DNA of 64,000 bases from Halobacterium zhouii (lineage in GTDB: Archaea > Halobacteriota > Halobacteria > Halobacteriales > Halobacteriaceae): positions 868,001 to 932,000 of the forward strand of contig NZ_CP089593.1 in assembly GCF_021249405.1 (NCBI RefSeq). Direction: 5' to 3'. Each line of letters begins with the position of its first letter. Within the stretch, counting starts at the first letter, position 1. A program made the translations under genes and the position numbers. Shown here piece after piece: positions 52,196 to 61,023 of this stretch. Below the pieces are notes generated by a model that searched no databases, was not told the DNA's origin, and saw nothing but the letters and a program-made list of their open reading frames with translations.

Positions 52196-53131
52196 TCAGT
52201 CGTGTAGCTGGTCGTCGCTCTCGGAGGGCCGTTCGGTCAACCGGACGAGGTCGGCCAGCGTCTCGTTCACAGGCGCGTCGACGCCGTGGTCGTCGGCGCG
52301 GCGGGCGAGAGCGCCGTTCAGCGCCTCGATCTCGGTCTGCTTTCCGGCTTCCACGTCCTGCCGCATCGAGGAGTGATTCGTCGCGGTGCGCTCGGCCACC
52401 TCGCGCGTGCGCTCGACGCAGTCCTCCGGAACGTCGACGCCCTCGGCTCGCGCGACCCGAACTCCCTCCCAGACCGCTCGTTCGAGTAGTCCTTCGCCCG
52501 GTTCGGACTCTACGAGCGCGCCGTTCGGGACGCGCGCGAGCGCTGTCGCAGCGTTGATTCCCGCGTTCACGAGCACCTTCTCCCAGACTGCCGCCTTCGG
52601 GTCGTCCGTGACGGTGGCCGAGAGCCCGGCGTCGGAGAGCAGCGTCGCAGTGGCCTGGACCCGGTCGTCGTTCACAGCGAAGCACCGGCCGATGGTCGTG
52701 TCACCGCGACCCGCGTGTCGCACGACGCCGGGCGACTCGATGACCGCGCCGTGGGTCGTCGTCCCCGCAATCACGCGCTCCTCGGGGACGGCGGCGGCGA
52801 TGGTCTCGGCGTTCCCGAGTCCGTTCTGGAGCGTCAGCACGTCCGTCTCGTCGAGGTGGCTCGCGACCCCGGAGACCGCCTCGTCGGTGTCGTAACTCTT
52901 CACGCAGACGACGAGCAGGTCGGCGTCCGCCGCGGCCGCGGCGTCCGTCGCGACGGGGACGTCGACTGTGGAGTCGGTCCCGTCCGGATGGACGACTCGA
53001 AGACCGCGCTCCCGAACGGCCTCGACGTGCTCGCTTTCGCGGCCGAGTATCGTCACGTCCGCATCCGTCATCGCGAGGAGTCCGCCGACGAGCGACCCGA
53101 GCGACCCGGCGCCCAGCACCACCACGCGCAT
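52196..53131 (-). CDS. Ketopantoate reductase family protein (2-dehydropantoate 2-reductase)
   Basis: A 311-residue PanE/ApbA-family reductase. MRVVVLGAGSLGSLVGGLLA is the NADP-binding Rossmann start. AVWEKVLVNAGINAATALARVPNG holds the catalytic lysine and conserved asparagine region, and SSMRQDVEAGKQTEIEALNG is the C-terminal family block. The canonical reaction reduces 2-dehydropantoate to pantoate for coenzyme A synthesis; haloarchaea often have paralogues, so the substrate is not certain. Convergent with the preceding gene. Confidence 0.86.
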   Translation of the reverse strand: MRVVVLGAGSLGSLVGGLLAMTDADVTILGRESEHVEAVRERGLRVVHPDGTDSTVDVPVATDAAAAADADLLVVCVKSYDTDEAVSGVASHLDETDVLTLQNGLGNAETIAAAVPEERVIAGTTTHGAVIESPGVVRHAGRGDTTIGRCFAVNDDRVQATATLLSDAGLSATVTDDPKAAVWEKVLVNAGINAATALARVPNGALVESEPGEGLLERAVWEGVRVARAEGVDVPEDCVERTREVAERTATNHSSMRQDVEAGKQTEIEALNGALARRADDHGVDAPVNETLADLVRLTERPSESDDQLHD

Positions 53132-53223
53132 GGTCTGCCGTACGAACGGCCCCGGTAAAGCCGTGCGGGTCGAGGCGCCGGCCCGGATCGATGCAGGCGG
53201 TTCGTGTTTTCTGAGCGCGACAA

Positions 53224-53233
53224 TTCTTTTACC
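53224..53233 (+). promoter_or_regulatory. TATA box for the pilin-like gene
   Basis: TTCTTTTACC lies 24-33 bases before the ATG at 53257. Confidence 0.45.
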
Positions 53234-53256
53234 GTGGGGCTACGACGCCCGAAAAC

Positions 53257-54153
53257 ATGGACTCACGAGACGGGCGCGGCCAGCTCATCCTCGTCGCGGG
53301 GTTCGGTCTCGCCGTCGCGTTCGTCGCGCTCGCGCTCGTGTTGAACACCGTCGTGTTCACGGAGAACCTCGCCACGCGGAACCACGACCGGACGGACGAA
53401 GCGCTGGCGTTCGAGGGCGCCGTCGAGCAGGGCGTCGGTGGGATAGTTTCGGAAGTGAACGACAACGAGAGCGCCACCTACGTCTCGCTTCAGGCCGAAC
53501 TCAACGCGTCGATACCGCAGTGGAGTGACAACGCCACGTTGCTCTCGGCGGCCCGCGGGAGCCTCCGGAATGGGTCGCTCGCGGGCGTCGAGAACGGAAC
53601 GCGACTCGCGCGCCCGAGCACCGGCAAACTGGCTACCGGGGACCTCGCCGTGGACGTGAGCGAGACGCGGCGCTTCCAGTTGTTCGTCACGCCGGAGTCG
53701 GCGACGGGCGTGACTGTCGAGGTTGCGGGCGACGACGACTTGTGGAGCGTTACTGTCTCGAACAGTACGGAGAACCCGTCATGGACGGACGTGGTCGTGA
53801 GCCAGAACGGGGATGTCGTCGCGCAGAACACGACGAAGTCGAACACAGTCGAGGTCGACCTGACGGAGGGACTCGTGAACGGTACGCGCGTCGCCAACTG
53901 GACGTTCGCTGGGGGCGTGGACGCGCCGTACACGATTTCGGTCACGGGCGACGGCGAGACGACCGGGAAGTACGTCCTGTTCGTCGACGAGCAAGTGAGC
54001 GACCTGACGACGGACGCGCCAACGGCGACGCCAGCTATCTATCGCGCGTACGTCGACATCTCCGTGCGGACGGACGCACTCACCTACGAGTCGAACGTGT
54101 CGGTCGCGCCCAGCGACCCGCCGGGGAACGAGACGTACGCGCTCGACGGGTAG
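53257..54153 (+). CDS. Pilin-like secreted protein (DUF7261-like)
   Basis: A 298-residue protein starting MDSRDGRGQLILVAGFGLAV. A short positive N-terminus with RGQ directly before a long hydrophobic helix (about 8-31) is the arrangement of haloarchaeal class III signal peptide-like pseudopilins. The remainder is a Thr/Asn/Val-rich beta domain with many N-glycosylation sequons (for example NNATL-type and NGT). I recall it as DUF7261. No pilus assembly genes are adjacent. Confidence 0.7.
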   Translation: MDSRDGRGQLILVAGFGLAVAFVALALVLNTVVFTENLATRNHDRTDEALAFEGAVEQGVGGIVSEVNDNESATYVSLQAELNASIPQWSDNATLLSAARGSLRNGSLAGVENGTRLARPSTGKLATGDLAVDVSETRRFQLFVTPESATGVTVEVAGDDDLWSVTVSNSTENPSWTDVVVSQNGDVVAQNTTKSNTVEVDLTEGLVNGTRVANWTFAGGVDAPYTISVTGDGETTGKYVLFVDEQVSDLTTDAPTATPAIYRAYVDISVRTDALTYESNVSVAPSDPPGNETYALDG

Positions 54154-54204
54154 AATCGGCCGTCTTCGGTCGGTCGCCACGCGTGGAATCGACCGGTTCC
54201 AGCA

Positions 54205-54214
54205 CCCTTAACCG
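54205..54214 (+). promoter_or_regulatory. TATA box for the ABC exporter operon
   Basis: CCCTTAACCG lies 25-34 bases before the ATG at 54239. Confidence 0.45.
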
Positions 54215-54238
54215 CGGCAGTCGACTTCTACTGTGTAA

Positions 54239-55204
54239 ATGCCGCCAGCGATACGCACCGACAACCTCGTGAAGGAGTACGGGGACGTCCGCGCGCTCGA
54301 CGGGCTCTCGCTCACCGTTCCCGAGGGCTCCTTTTTCGGGCTGCTCGGGCCGAACGGCGCGGGGAAGACGACGTTCATCAACACGCTCGTCGGCCTCGCG
54401 CGCAAGACCAACGGGAGCGCTGAAGTGTTCGGACACGACGTCGAAGACGACTACCGCGAAGCGCGGGACGCCATCGGCCTCGCGCCCCAGGAGTTCAACG
54501 TCGACCGCTTTTTCCCCATCCGGGAGGTGTTGATGCACAAGGCGGGCTACCACGGCGTGCCCGAGGACGAGGCCGCCGAACGCGCCGCCGAGGCGCTCGA
54601 ACTCGTCGGCCTCGACGGGAAGGCCGAAACCCGGTTCGACTGGCTCTCCGGCGGGATGAAACGGCGGTTCATGCTCGCCCGCGCGATGGTCACCGACCCC
54701 GACCTGCTCATCCTCGACGAACCGACGGCTGGCGTGGACGTCGAGTTGCGCCGCGACCTCTGGGACGTCATCACGCGCCTGAACGACGACGGCACCACGA
54801 TTCTCCTCACCACGCACTACATCGAGGAGGCAGAACGCCTCTGCGACGAGGTGGCAATCGTCGACTCGGGGCGGAAGGTCACCGTCGCGACGCCCGACGA
54901 ACTCACCCAGCGCGGCACCGACACGGTCCGCCTCGCGCTCGAGGAGCCGACCAGTTCGATCCCCGACGTCACCGGCGACGGCATCGAACAGGCCGACGTG
55001 GACGGCGACACGGTCGAACTCCGTGCTGGCAACGGGAGCCAGGCGGTCCCCACCGCAGTGCGTCGACTGGAGGCCGGCGGCCATCGCGTCGTCGACGTCG
55101 ACATCTCGCGGACGAGCCTCGAGGAGGTGTTCGTGGACATGACGCGCCGCGAGGAGGAAGCGACCGAGGAGCGCGGTGAGGATTCGGTCGAGGTGACCGT
55201 ATGA
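54239..55204 (+). CDS. ABC exporter ATP-binding protein
   Basis: A 321-residue ATPase of the drug/ABC-2 exporter type (DrrA-like). Walker A is GPNGAGKTT, the signature is WLSGGMKRRFML and Walker B LLILDEPTAGVD, followed by the switch histidine in LLTTHYIEEA. Residues about 215-321 form the extra C-terminal domain common in this subfamily. It pairs with the permease whose start overlaps its stop by four bases. Cargo is unknown. Confidence 0.92.
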   Translation: MPPAIRTDNLVKEYGDVRALDGLSLTVPEGSFFGLLGPNGAGKTTFINTLVGLARKTNGSAEVFGHDVEDDYREARDAIGLAPQEFNVDRFFPIREVLMHKAGYHGVPEDEAAERAAEALELVGLDGKAETRFDWLSGGMKRRFMLARAMVTDPDLLILDEPTAGVDVELRRDLWDVITRLNDDGTTILLTTHYIEEAERLCDEVAIVDSGRKVTVATPDELTQRGTDTVRLALEEPTSSIPDVTGDGIEQADVDGDTVELRAGNGSQAVPTAVRRLEAGGHRVVDVDISRTSLEEVFVDMTRREEEATEERGEDSVEVTV

Positions 55205-55971
55205 GCGCGCTCTCCAACGGTCTGAAGGCGCTCACCGAGCGCGAGATACTGCGCTTCGTGCGCCGCCCGTACAACACGTTCCTCCCGCCGCTCATCACGA
55301 ACGTCCTCTACTTCAGCGTGTTCGGCGTCATCCTCGGCGCGCGCATCGACGACGTCGGCGGCGTCCCGTACATCCAGTTCATCCTCCCGGGCCTCGTCGT
55401 GCTCGGCGCCGTGTCGAACGCCTTCGAGAACGCCTCCTTCTCCATCTTCCACGGGAGATGGAACATGTACATCCACGAGGCGCTGACGAGTCCGCTCGCG
55501 TACTGGGAGATGGTGGTGGCGTACGTCGCGTCCTCCGCGCTCCGGGGGGTCATCATCGGCACCCTCATCGCCGCAATCGGCGCCGTGTTCACGCCCGTTC
55601 ACTCGCTCGCGAACCCGCTGTACGCCGTCGCGTTCATGCTCGTCATCACGACGCTGTTCGCCGCGTTCGGCGTCATCGGCGGCCTCGTCGCGGAGGACTT
55701 CGACCACCTCACGGTGCTCAACCAGTTCATCCTCCGACCGCTCGTGTTCTTCGGCGGCGTGTTCTACAGCCTCGACGCGCTCGGCGAACCGTTCCGTACG
55801 CTCAGCCTGCTGAACCCGATGGTGTACATGGTCAACGGCGTTCGGTACGGCGTCATCGGCGTCTCGGACATCGACCCGACTGCCGCGCTCGCCGTGCTTT
55901 CGGGGCTGACAATCGTCGTGCTCGGAATCGACGTGTGGCTGTTCCAGCGCGGCTACGGGCTCACGGACTGA
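55201..55971 (+). CDS. ABC-2 type transporter permease
   Basis: A 256-residue permease with six helices of the ABC-2 family, containing YIQFILPGLVVLGAVSNAFENASFS, the ABC-2 helix-loop pattern, and FILRPLVFFGGVFYSLDAL with MVYMVNGVRYGVIG near the end. It forms the membrane channel for the ATPase encoded immediately upstream (ATGA overlap). Substrate could be a lipid, polysaccharide or toxic compound; sequence does not decide. Confidence 0.91.
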   Translation: MSALSNGLKALTEREILRFVRRPYNTFLPPLITNVLYFSVFGVILGARIDDVGGVPYIQFILPGLVVLGAVSNAFENASFSIFHGRWNMYIHEALTSPLAYWEMVVAYVASSALRGVIIGTLIAAIGAVFTPVHSLANPLYAVAFMLVITTLFAAFGVIGGLVAEDFDHLTVLNQFILRPLVFFGGVFYSLDALGEPFRTLSLLNPMVYMVNGVRYGVIGVSDIDPTAALAVLSGLTIVVLGIDVWLFQRGYGLTD

Positions 55972-56023
55972 CTGAACGCGAATCCACCCCCTCGCTTTTC
56001 TCCCTGCATTTCGACGCTCCACC

Positions 56024-56497
56024 ATGGAACGCGGCCGTGCCTACGCTGTGTCTGTCGTCACGCTCGGTCTTCTCTCACTCGCACACGCGCTCTGGACGTG
56101 GCCACGCCAGGCCACGCTTGCGCTGTTCGGTGGTGGCGCACTCGTCGCGTTCGTCGCAGAAGCAGTCGTCGTCCAGCTAGGGTGGCTCGACCACCACGTC
56201 GGCCCGAAACTGCTGGGCGTTCCGCTGTACGTACTGTTCGGTTGGACTGGCGTCGTGTACGTGTCGTTCCGGGTCGCTCTGCTGGTGACCCCGGGGTGGG
56301 CTGCCGTCGCGCTCGCTGCCGTACTCGCGACGGCCCTCGACGTCCTCTCGGACCCTCGCGGCGTCGCGGAGGGCCACTGGACGTACACCGACGACCTGCC
56401 CGGCCCGCGCCACCGCGACGTCCCGTGGTGGAACTACGCAGGGTGGCTCGCGGTCAGCGCGAGCACCGCTGCGCTCGCGCTCCAGTACTTACCCTGA
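56024..56497 (+). CDS. Half-length DUF422/CruF-like membrane protein
   Basis: A 157-residue protein with about five helices. The segment DVLSDPRGVAEGHWTYTDDL to VPWWNYAGWLAVS resembles the conserved D-P...G-W...P-W-x-N-x-x-GW motif of DUF422 carotenoid 1,2-hydratases (CruF), which complete bacterioruberin in haloarchaea. Those proteins are around 250-290 residues, so this one covers little more than half. It may be a divergent paralogue with another substrate. No carotenoid genes are adjacent. It is convergent with the RNA cyclase gene, overlapping by nine bases. Confidence 0.65.
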   Translation: MERGRAYAVSVVTLGLLSLAHALWTWPRQATLALFGGGALVAFVAEAVVVQLGWLDHHVGPKLLGVPLYVLFGWTGVVYVSFRVALLVTPGWAAVALAAVLATALDVLSDPRGVAEGHWTYTDDLPGPRHRDVPWWNYAGWLAVSASTAALALQYLP

Positions 56498-57493
56498 GAG
56501 AATGACCGTGTCGTCGTCGTCCTCGACGCTCACGTCGTACCCGAACTCCTCGACGATGTTCACGCACGTCTCGACGTGGTTCGTCACGCGCGGGATTCGA
56601 ACCTCGCCGCCGCCGAGCGCGAGGTACGGGATCAACTGGTCGGCGAGGTGTTCGTCCACCGCCGCGTTCCCGGTCTCGAACGCCTCGAACGCGTCGGCGG
56701 CCTCCTCGCCGACCTCTTCGGCCGGCTTGCCGCGCTCCCCGAGCACCGCGAACCCGGCCCGCGAGTGCTCGTACTCCGCGTCGACGACGACCGCGGAGCC
56801 AGGCGAGTCGGCCTCGGCGTACGACACCGACTGCTCGGCGTCTCCGACGCGTTCGAGGACGGCGTCGGCCTGGCGCTGTGCGACGTCGTCGTCCTCGAGT
56901 GACTCCTCGGCGACGGAGTGAACGGTCAGCGACGTTCGTTCGCCGCGCTCGGTGAGTTCGAGCGGCGACGCGGAGAACGGGTTCACCGTGAGCGAGGCCT
57001 TGCCACCGCCGCGTGGGTAGAACCCGCGGCGCTTCACCGAGGCAGACGCCTCGACGCCGTGGTCCTCCAGTAGCGGGAACTTGACGTGCTGGAAGTAGTC
57101 GAACGGCGGGGCCCACATCGCGTCCGTGCCGCCCTCGAGGTGCGCGGTGAACGGTTCCTCGAGCGCGACACCGATGGGGAGCAGCGCGTCGAAGACGAGT
57201 GGAACGCTCCCGGCGGTGCCGACCTCGACCGACACCTGTTGTTGTTCGTCTTCCTCGTCGAGCGCGTTCGGTTCGAAGCTGAACTCCTCGGCCCCGACCT
57301 CGACGTTGTCCGTCTCGGCGTTGCAGGCGGCGGCGACGGCCTCCACGGCTGCACAGTGCTGGGCCTGGAGTCCAGGGTTCGAGCGCGCGCGACGAACGTG
57401 ACGCATCCTGAACGGTTCGTCAGTAACCGCAGACAGTGTAAGCGCGGTGCGGACGAGTTGTCCGCCACCGGCGCTGCCGTCGAGCAAGTGCAT
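56489..57493 (-). CDS. rtcA: RNA 3'-terminal phosphate cyclase
   Basis: A 334-residue cyclase that converts RNA 3'-phosphate to 2',3'-cyclic phosphate with [24 protein letters not shown] is the family N-terminus (DGS-GGGQ...R), [15 protein letters not shown] and [10 protein letters not shown] follow, and [19 protein letters not shown] with [10 protein letters not shown] carries the active-site histidine near the end. I start at the ATG at 57493; a GTG at 57499 would add two residues. It is encoded alone. Confidence 0.92.
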   Translation of the reverse strand: MHLLDGSAGGGQLVRTALTLSAVTDEPFRMRHVRRARSNPGLQAQHCAAVEAVAAACNAETDNVEVGAEEFSFEPNALDEEDEQQQVSVEVGTAGSVPLVFDALLPIGVALEEPFTAHLEGGTDAMWAPPFDYFQHVKFPLLEDHGVEASASVKRRGFYPRGGGKASLTVNPFSASPLELTERGERTSLTVHSVAEESLEDDDVAQRQADAVLERVGDAEQSVSYAEADSPGSAVVVDAEYEHSRAGFAVLGERGKPAEEVGEEAADAFEAFETGNAAVDEHLADQLIPYLALGGGEVRIPRVTNHVETCVNIVEEFGYDVSVEDDDDTVILSG

Positions 57494-57590
57494 ATCCACT
57501 ACGAGAATGTCTGAGGGGAAAAACCGTTCGTCACCGTCGAAGCCCGAACGTCTCCGTCAGATTCTCCACTGTGGCGGGAGAAGACGGGGT

Positions 57591-58133
57591 ATGGATGGCG
57601 ATTTCGACGAGAGCGCGTGGCGAGACCGGCTCCGCACTCACCGCGAGGACAAAGACGACTTCCTCGCCGGCCACCCCCAGTCTCCGATTCCAGAGGGGGA
57701 GCGCGAGGCGTTCTCGGGGCTGGAGTACTTCGACCTCGACCCGGCGTACCGCGTTCTCGCTCGCTTCGAGCGCGCGCACTCGCCGGACGTGGAGAAACTG
57801 GCGTCGACGCGCGGCCCGCCCCAGTCCTACGAGCGCGTCGGCGTCTTCGGCTTCGAACTGGACGGCGACCACCACACGCTCGCGGCGTTCCGCGTCGAGG
57901 GCGCCGAGTCGCTGTTCGTGCCGTTCACCGACGAGACCAGCGGGGACGAGACGTACCGACAGGGTCGCTATCTGGACGTCGACGCTGCCGGCGCGGACGA
58001 CCGGGAGACGGTCGCACTCGATTTCAACCTCGCGTACAGTCCGTTCTGCGCGTACGACGACAACTTCTCGTGTGCAGTTCCACCCGCGGAGAACGAACTC
58101 GACGTCGAGGTGCGCGCCGGAGAGCGCGTCTGA
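57591..58133 (+). CDS. DUF1684 family protein
   Basis: A 180-residue protein beginning [20 protein letters not shown]. The signature [29 protein letters not shown] is the DUF1684 C-terminal block (two cysteines, PP-EN). The N-terminal part has [16 protein letters not shown]. The family is widespread and of unknown function, reported in many bacteria as single-domain cytosolic proteins. Monocistronic. Confidence 0.85.
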   Translation: MDGDFDESAWRDRLRTHREDKDDFLAGHPQSPIPEGEREAFSGLEYFDLDPAYRVLARFERAHSPDVEKLASTRGPPQSYERVGVFGFELDGDHHTLAAFRVEGAESLFVPFTDETSGDETYRQGRYLDVDAAGADDRETVALDFNLAYSPFCAYDDNFSCAVPPAENELDVEVRAGERV

Positions 58134-58172
58134 CCCTCCCTACTGTCGACGTCACTGAACTGGTGAGGCCGG

Positions 58173-58877
58173 TCAGGACGCGAAGTCGTCGAGGCCGCTC
58201 TGCTCGTCGACGTCGATGGCATCGAACAGGGCGGGGGACTCCGCCGCCGGGTTGTTCACCTGCTTCGAGACGGGGTACGCCTCGATGTCACTCGACGGGT
58301 ACGGGTCGAGGACGTCCATCGCGTCCGCGGCGTCGCCCTCGAGCCACGGCGTCTCCTCGTCGCGTTCGAGCATGACGGGCATTCGGTCGTGGATCGATTC
58401 GACGACGTGGTTCGGCTCTGTCGTCAGAATCGTCACCGTATCGCGCGACGGGTCGGCCCCGCTTTCGGACTCCCAGTGGCTCCAGAGGCCCGCGAACGCG
58501 AACGGCCCGCGGTCCCGACGGACCACCCGGTAGGGCTGTTTGCTGCCGCGCTCGCCCTGCCACTCGTAGAACCCGTCGGCGAGCACGAGACAGCGCCGCT
58601 CCTCGAACGCGTCTCGGAACAGATTCGACTCGGTCACGCTCTCAGAGCGCGCGTTGATCGGTGTCGGCCCCTCGTCGGGGTCGTCCGCCCACTCTGGGAC
58701 GAACCCCCACTCGAAGACGTCCGCGACCGAGCGCTGTTCGTTCGTGATGGTCACGAGACCGTCGCCTGGGTCGACGTTGTACTTCGGGAGGTAGGCCTCG
58801 ACGGCGTCCGTAGCTGTGGCGTCGAATCGTTCCGAGAGGACGTCGACGGGCACGGCGAGACTGGTTCGACCGCACAT
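58173..58877 (-). CDS. SOS-response-associated peptidase (SRAP/YedK/HMCES family)
   Basis: A 234-residue protein started at MCGRTSLAV so that Cys2 becomes the N-terminal nucleophile after methionine removal. Other active-site residues are the asparagine in PINARSESV, the glutamate in GFYEWQG and the histidine in HDRMPVML. SRAP proteins crosslink to abasic sites in single-stranded DNA and protect them during replication. A further upstream ATG (58922) would bury Cys2 and is rejected. Confidence 0.9.
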   Translation of the reverse strand: MCGRTSLAVPVDVLSERFDATATDAVEAYLPKYNVDPGDGLVTITNEQRSVADVFEWGFVPEWADDPDEGPTPINARSESVTESNLFRDAFEERRCLVLADGFYEWQGERGSKQPYRVVRRDRGPFAFAGLWSHWESESGADPSRDTVTILTTEPNHVVESIHDRMPVMLERDEETPWLEGDAADAMDVLDPYPSSDIEAYPVSKQVNNPAAESPALFDAIDVDEQSGLDDFAS

Positions 58878-59079
58878 ACGGTATGCTTCGCGCCCGGGGA
58901 AGGTCAACTCCCCGGTCACCACGGCGTCGCCACTGGCCTGTGGTCCCCCGGTTCCGATAGCACCGCTACTGACTCGTAGTGACGTGTTAGAAAAGAGCGA
59001 CTCGAGTGAACCGCCGAACCGAACGAGCTACCGGCGTGCAGGCCCATCAGGCCGGGACGTCGGTGCGCCAGCCGTCAGT

Positions 59080-60054
59080 TTACGCCGGGACGTCGGTCGT
59101 CTCGAGCAGTTCCTGGTAGCGGTTCCGGATGGTGACCTCGCTGACGTCGCTGACGTCGCTGACGTCGCTCTGGGTCACCTTGTGGTTGGTGAGCAGGCTT
59201 CCGGCGTAGATGGCCGCGGCGGCCAGGCCGACCGGGGACTTCCCGCTCGTGACGCCCTCGCGCTGGGCGCTCGAGAGGAGTTCGCGGGCGCGGCGCTCGA
59301 CCTCCTCGGGAAGGTCGAGGTCCGACGCGAACCGCGGCACGTAGCTCGCGGGGTCGGCGGGCGCGACCTCGAGGCCGAGTTCGCGCACGATGTAACGGTA
59401 CGTGCGCTTGAACTCCATCTCGTCGATGCGGCTGACGTTGGCCACCTCGGTGATGGAGCGCGGCGTCTCCATCTGCCGGGCCGCGGCGTAGAGGGCGCTG
59501 GTGGCGACGCCCTCGATGGAGCGGCCGGGAAGCAGATCGTCGCTCAGAGCGCGGCGGTAGATGACCGACGCGGTCTCTCGAACGTCCTTCGGGAGGCCGA
59601 GCGCGCTGGCCATGCGTTCGATCTCGCCGAGGGCCTGCTTGAGGTTGCGCTCCTTGGAGTTGCGCGTGCGGAATCGCTCGTTCCAGGTGCGCAGGCGCTG
59701 CATCTTCTGGCGCTGTTTCGAGGACAGGGAGTTGCCGTAGGCGTCCTTGTCCTGCCAGCCGATGTTCGTCGACAGCCCCTTGTCGTGCATCATGTTCGTG
59801 GTCGGTGCACCGACGCGGGACTTCTGGTCTTTCTCGGCGGAGTCGAACGCGCGCCATTCGGGGCCGCGGTCGATCTCGTCTTCCTCGACGACGAGCCCAC
59901 AGTCAGCACAGACGGATTCGCCGCGCTCCTCGTCGCTCAGGACTTGTCCGCCACACTCCGGACACGTGATGGTCTCTTCCTGTCCGGTGGTCTCATCCTC
60001 TTGTTCGGTCTGCTGGTGCTCGCCGGTGTAGGTTCGGATTCTTGTATCGCTCAT
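59080..60054 (-). CDS. tfb: Transcription initiation factor IIB (TFB)
   Basis: A 324-residue basal factor that recruits RNA polymerase to TATA/TBP. After a Gln/Glu/Thr-rich start, a zinc ribbon (CPECGG and CADCG, residues about 30-55) is followed by the B-reader region RGPEWRAF and two cyclin repeats (about 115-320), the second ending in the helix-turn-helix VSEVTIRNRYQELLE. The recognition-helix lead reads SDVSDVSDVSEV. Haloarchaea hold several TFB paralogues; which one this is cannot be decided. Start at 60054 (MSDTRIRTYTGEHQQ). Confidence 0.93.
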   Translation of the reverse strand: MSDTRIRTYTGEHQQTEQEDETTGQEETITCPECGGQVLSDEERGESVCADCGLVVEEDEIDRGPEWRAFDSAEKDQKSRVGAPTTNMMHDKGLSTNIGWQDKDAYGNSLSSKQRQKMQRLRTWNERFRTRNSKERNLKQALGEIERMASALGLPKDVRETASVIYRRALSDDLLPGRSIEGVATSALYAAARQMETPRSITEVANVSRIDEMEFKRTYRYIVRELGLEVAPADPASYVPRFASDLDLPEEVERRARELLSSAQREGVTSGKSPVGLAAAAIYAGSLLTNHKVTQSDVSDVSDVSEVTIRNRYQELLETTDVPA

Positions 60055-60434
60055 GGTTGGGCTGTGACGGACGAAGGGGAGGAAATAACGTCCCTCGCCC
60101 GGCTTACGGTGACTATGGGTAAGAGCGACAGACACTTAAATGTTTCGCGGTTGTGTGGGGTATTGACACACAGGAAACGCGCCTCATGGGGCTCATATGC
60201 CCCAACAACGCGTGCTTTTGGCCGGCCTAAGTAATGGGCTCTGGTCTGATTGCGGCAAGAATCTACATTAAATACCTTTCGGGATATGGCGAGGTGGCCA
60301 GGTCAGTCGGATGGCGGGATGAGCGTGACCGCATCACTACGGACGCCGGTCGACCACCCGAATCACATACGACAAACGACCGGAGAAACCTTTATCCGGT
60401 CAGCATATCGATGTAACGCGAACACCGGTTCTCC
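60055..60434. other. Divergent intergenic region of tfb and the response regulator
   Basis: About 380 bases. The tfb promoter is probably ATTTAAG on the minus strand (60136-60142), giving a leader of about 55 bases. The response regulator promoter is CTTTATCC at 60390-60397. Between them is a perfect inverted repeat GGGGC-TCATAT-GCCCC (60188-60203), a candidate operator. I see no gene or RNA here. Confidence 0.45.
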
Positions 60435-61019
60435 ATGACTGACGAAGGGGCCCACGTACTCGTGGTCGACGACGACGAAGCACTCACCGACGTGTATGCC
60501 GCCTGGCTGTCCGAGCGGTACGCGGTCGAAACCGCGACGACCGGCGAAGCAGCGCTGAACAACCTCACTGCCGCCGTCGACGTCGTCCTCCTCGACCGGC
60601 GCATGCCCGGACTCTCCGGGGAGGAGGTGCTCACGCGCATCCGCCGCGCCGAGTACGACTGCCGGGTCGCCATGGTCACGGGCGTTCGCCCGTCCCGTGA
60701 CGTCATCAATCTCGGATTCGACGAGTACCTCATCAAACCCGTCGACCGGGACGAACTCCACACCGTCGTGAACACCCTCGTCGACCGATCTACCTACGAC
60801 GACGACCTTCAGGAACTGTACGCGCTCGCGTCCAAGCGAGCGCTCCTCGAGACCGAAGCCGAACGCGGCGACGTTGAACTCGACGGCTCCTATCAGGATC
60901 TCGTGAACCGCATCCAGGAACTCCGGGAGCGCACCGACGACACTGTGACCGAGTTCGGCTTCGACGACTTCCGGGTGGCGTTCCGCGACCTCCCCGACGA
61001 GAACACCGGAGGCGACTGA
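60435..61019 (+). CDS. Response regulator with HalX domain
   Basis: A 194-residue two-component receiver. Acidic residues VVDDDEA, the phosphoacceptor aspartate in VVLLDRRMPGLSG, the threonine in AMVTGV and the lysine in YLIKPVDRD are all present in residues 1-120. Residues about 125-190 are the HalX domain (YALASKRALLETEAERGDVEL), a haloarchaeal output or dimerisation domain without clear DNA-binding motif. It is followed after four bases by a histidine kinase gene, its likely partner. Confidence 0.92.
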   Translation: MTDEGAHVLVVDDDEALTDVYAAWLSERYAVETATTGEAALNNLTAAVDVVLLDRRMPGLSGEEVLTRIRRAEYDCRVAMVTGVRPSRDVINLGFDEYLIKPVDRDELHTVVNTLVDRSTYDDDLQELYALASKRALLETEAERGDVELDGSYQDLVNRIQELRERTDDTVTEFGFDDFRVAFRDLPDENTGGD

Positions 61020-61023
61020 GTGC

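Noticed and set aside
56588..56602. GGGATTCGAACC, which looks like a tRNA T-arm on the minus strand
   Set aside because: It lies inside rtcA, encoding the [11 protein letters not shown] region, and no acceptor, D or anticodon arms can be built around it.
59134..59166. Repeated GACGTCGCT in tfb considered as an insertion in the recognition helix
   Set aside because: The encoded SDVSDVSDVSEV fits the usual length of this region in haloarchaeal TFBs as I know them, so it is low complexity, not an insertion.
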